A DNA stretch of 6,499 nucleotides, taken from DASUBN01 sp035691665. Lineage in GTDB: Bacteria; Pseudomonadota; Gammaproteobacteria; Natronospirales; REEB76. The stretch is taken from the NCBI GenBank assembly GCA_035691665.1, contig DASSIS010000047.1:1-6499 (forward strand), given 5' to 3'. Every line of letters begins with the position of its first letter. Position 1 is the first letter of the stretch. Positions 5,624 through 6,499 of this stretch are shown in pieces. The translations under genes and the position numbers were made by a program. A model generated the notes under the pieces. The model was not told the DNA's origin. It made no database searches and saw only the letters and a list, made by a program, of their open reading frames with translations.

Positions 5624-6205
5624 ATGACACTCGACCCCAAGAAGACCGCCCTCCTGACCCTGGATTTCCAGAAAGGCATCATCGCTTCAGTGACCGGTGC
5701 CGAGGCCGCCGTGCCCCAAGCCGCCAAGGCCGTGGCCCTGGCCCGCAAGAAGGGCTACCTGCTGATCCACGTGGGTCTGGGCTTCGAGCCCGGCCACCCG
5801 GAAGTGCCGCACTCGGACGGTGACAGCGGCTTCGCGCGCGTCAAGAAGAACAAGATGTTCCTGAAGGGCAGCGAGTCCACCGAGTTCCACCCGGACCTCT
5901 ACAGGCAAGGCGACCTCGTGGTGCACAAGCAGCGCTACGGCGCCTTCTCCCACAACGGCCTGCAGATGATCCTGAACGCCAACCACATCGAGGACCTGGT
6001 GTTCTTCGGCATCAGCACCAGCGGCATCACCCTCTCCACCCTGCGCCTCGCCTTCGACCTGGACTACCGCTGCACCGTGCTCAAGGACGCCTGCTTCGAC
6101 CGGGACGAGGAAGTGCACCGGGTGCTCACCGGCAAGGTCTTCCCCGCCCAGGCGCGGGTGCTCAGCGTGGACGAGTTCATCGCCGAACAGGGCGGCATGG
6201 CTTGA
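5624..6205 (+). CDS. Isochorismatase-fold (cysteine hydrolase family) protein lacking the catalytic cysteine
   Basis: The 193-residue protein has the alpha/beta fold features of the isochorismatase / cysteine hydrolase superfamily: LLTLDFQKGI (10-19) supplying the conserved Asp14, VVHKQRYGAFS (99-109) supplying the conserved Lys102, and GISTSGITLSTLRLAFDLDY (129-148) followed by LKDACFDRD (153-161). In active members the segment after the TxxG-like turn carries the nucleophilic cysteine. Here that position is Ile135 (codon ATC at 6026-6028), so the classical Asp-Lys-Cys triad is incomplete. Cys157 in LKDACFDRD is a common family position and not the nucleophile. The substrate cannot be predicted. 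It may bind rather than hydrolyse a ligand. The start has a good ribosome site, GAGG at 5614-5617, with 6-base spacing. It lies 24 bases after smpB and its TGA overlaps the probable TTG start of the transporter gene, so the three may share a transcript. Confidence 0.88.
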   Translation: MTLDPKKTALLTLDFQKGIIASVTGAEAAVPQAAKAVALARKKGYLLIHVGLGFEPGHPEVPHSDGDSGFARVKKNKMFLKGSESTEFHPDLYRQGDLVVHKQRYGAFSHNGLQMILNANHIEDLVFFGISTSGITLSTLRLAFDLDYRCTVLKDACFDRDEEVHRVLTGKVFPAQARVLSVDEFIAEQGGMA

Positions 6206-6499
6206 GCCCAAAAGACGGCGGCGGCGCACACCTGCACGAACTGGACCGGCGCGCCGTGGTGCTCACGATGGCGGGCGTGCTGCTCGCCATCTTCATGGGC
6301 TCGCTGGATTCCACCATCGTGGCCACGGCCATGCCGGTCATCGTGCGCTCGCTGCATGCCTTCGCCAGCTATTCGGCGGTGATCAGTGCCTATCTCATCG
6401 CCTCCACCGTGGCCCTGCCCTTGGGCGGCAAGTTCTCGGACGTGTACGGCCGCAAGCGCCTGCTCAACATCGGCATGCTGTGGTTCACCGTGGCGAGCC
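6202..6499 (+). CDS. MFS transporter, drug:H+ antiporter type (DHA2-like), 5' part only
   Basis: The open frame runs past the window end, giving about 99 residues. After a short hydrophilic N-terminus, a first membrane helix (about residues 19-35) runs into LDSTIVATAMPVI (35-47), a signature resembling the LDxTIVNxALPxI motif of 14-helix DHA2 exporters. The second helix is at about 58-76, and the MFS motif A loop GKFSDVYGRKRLL is at 76-88, with a third helix beginning after it. I place the start at TTG 6202, whose TTGA overlaps the stop of the preceding gene, with AGGG at 6189-6192 as ribosome site. ATG at 6268 would begin within the first helix, and GTG at 6256/6259 is also possible. The substrate is unknown. 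Pairing with the upstream isochorismatase-fold gene suggests linked expression, but the functional tie is inferred. Confidence 0.85.
   Translation, partial: MSPKDGGGAHLHELDRRAVVLTMAGVLLAIFMGSLDSTIVATAMPVIVRSLHAFASYSAVISAYLIASTVALPLGGKFSDVYGRKRLLNIGMLWFTVAS

Overview
The window is a compact, GC-rich (about two thirds by eye) proteobacterial chromosomal segment made almost entirely of housekeeping genes. The order nadK-recN, then fur / bamE / rnfH / ratA / smpB matches an arrangement I associate with Gammaproteobacteria such as Xanthomonadales and Chromatiales-like lineages. In Betaproteobacteria the nadK-recN-fur-bamE part is also common, but bamE is then usually followed by other genes. I lean towards a high-GC gammaproteobacterium and cannot name the genus.

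Layout. Positions 66-2639 (+) hold nadK (NAD kinase) and recN (double-strand-break repair ATPase), 3 bases apart. Positions 2640-2794 are a convergent intergenic gap filled by an unusual structured element with 10-bp perfect terminal inverted repeats (CCCCAAAAGC / GCTTTTGGGG). Positions 2795-3855 (-) hold fur followed by a gene for an unrecognised lipoprotein, which starts inside the fur stop codon. The fur-bamE divergent promoter region is short. Positions 3927-4328 (+) hold bamE, the outer-membrane assembly lipoprotein. It meets rnfH stop-to-stop with no spacer, and its probable terminator lies inside rnfH. Positions 4329-5046 (-) hold ratA-rnfH, overlapping by 11 bases. A perfect TATAAT only 6 bases before the smpB start suggests leaderless smpB transcription. 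Positions 5114-6499 (+) hold smpB, an isochorismatase-fold protein lacking the nucleophilic cysteine, and the 5' part of an MFS drug-efflux-type transporter cut by the window end.

Functionally the cluster groups stress and quality-control functions: NADP supply, DNA break repair, iron-responsive regulation, outer-membrane biogenesis, and ribosome rescue (SmpB). I see no CRISPR array, tRNA, rRNA, insertion sequence or phage gene. The least-explained items are the 2653-2784 element, the fur-coupled lipoprotein, and the hydrolase-like protein with a replaced catalytic cysteine. None of these amounts to clear evidence of a new multi-gene system.
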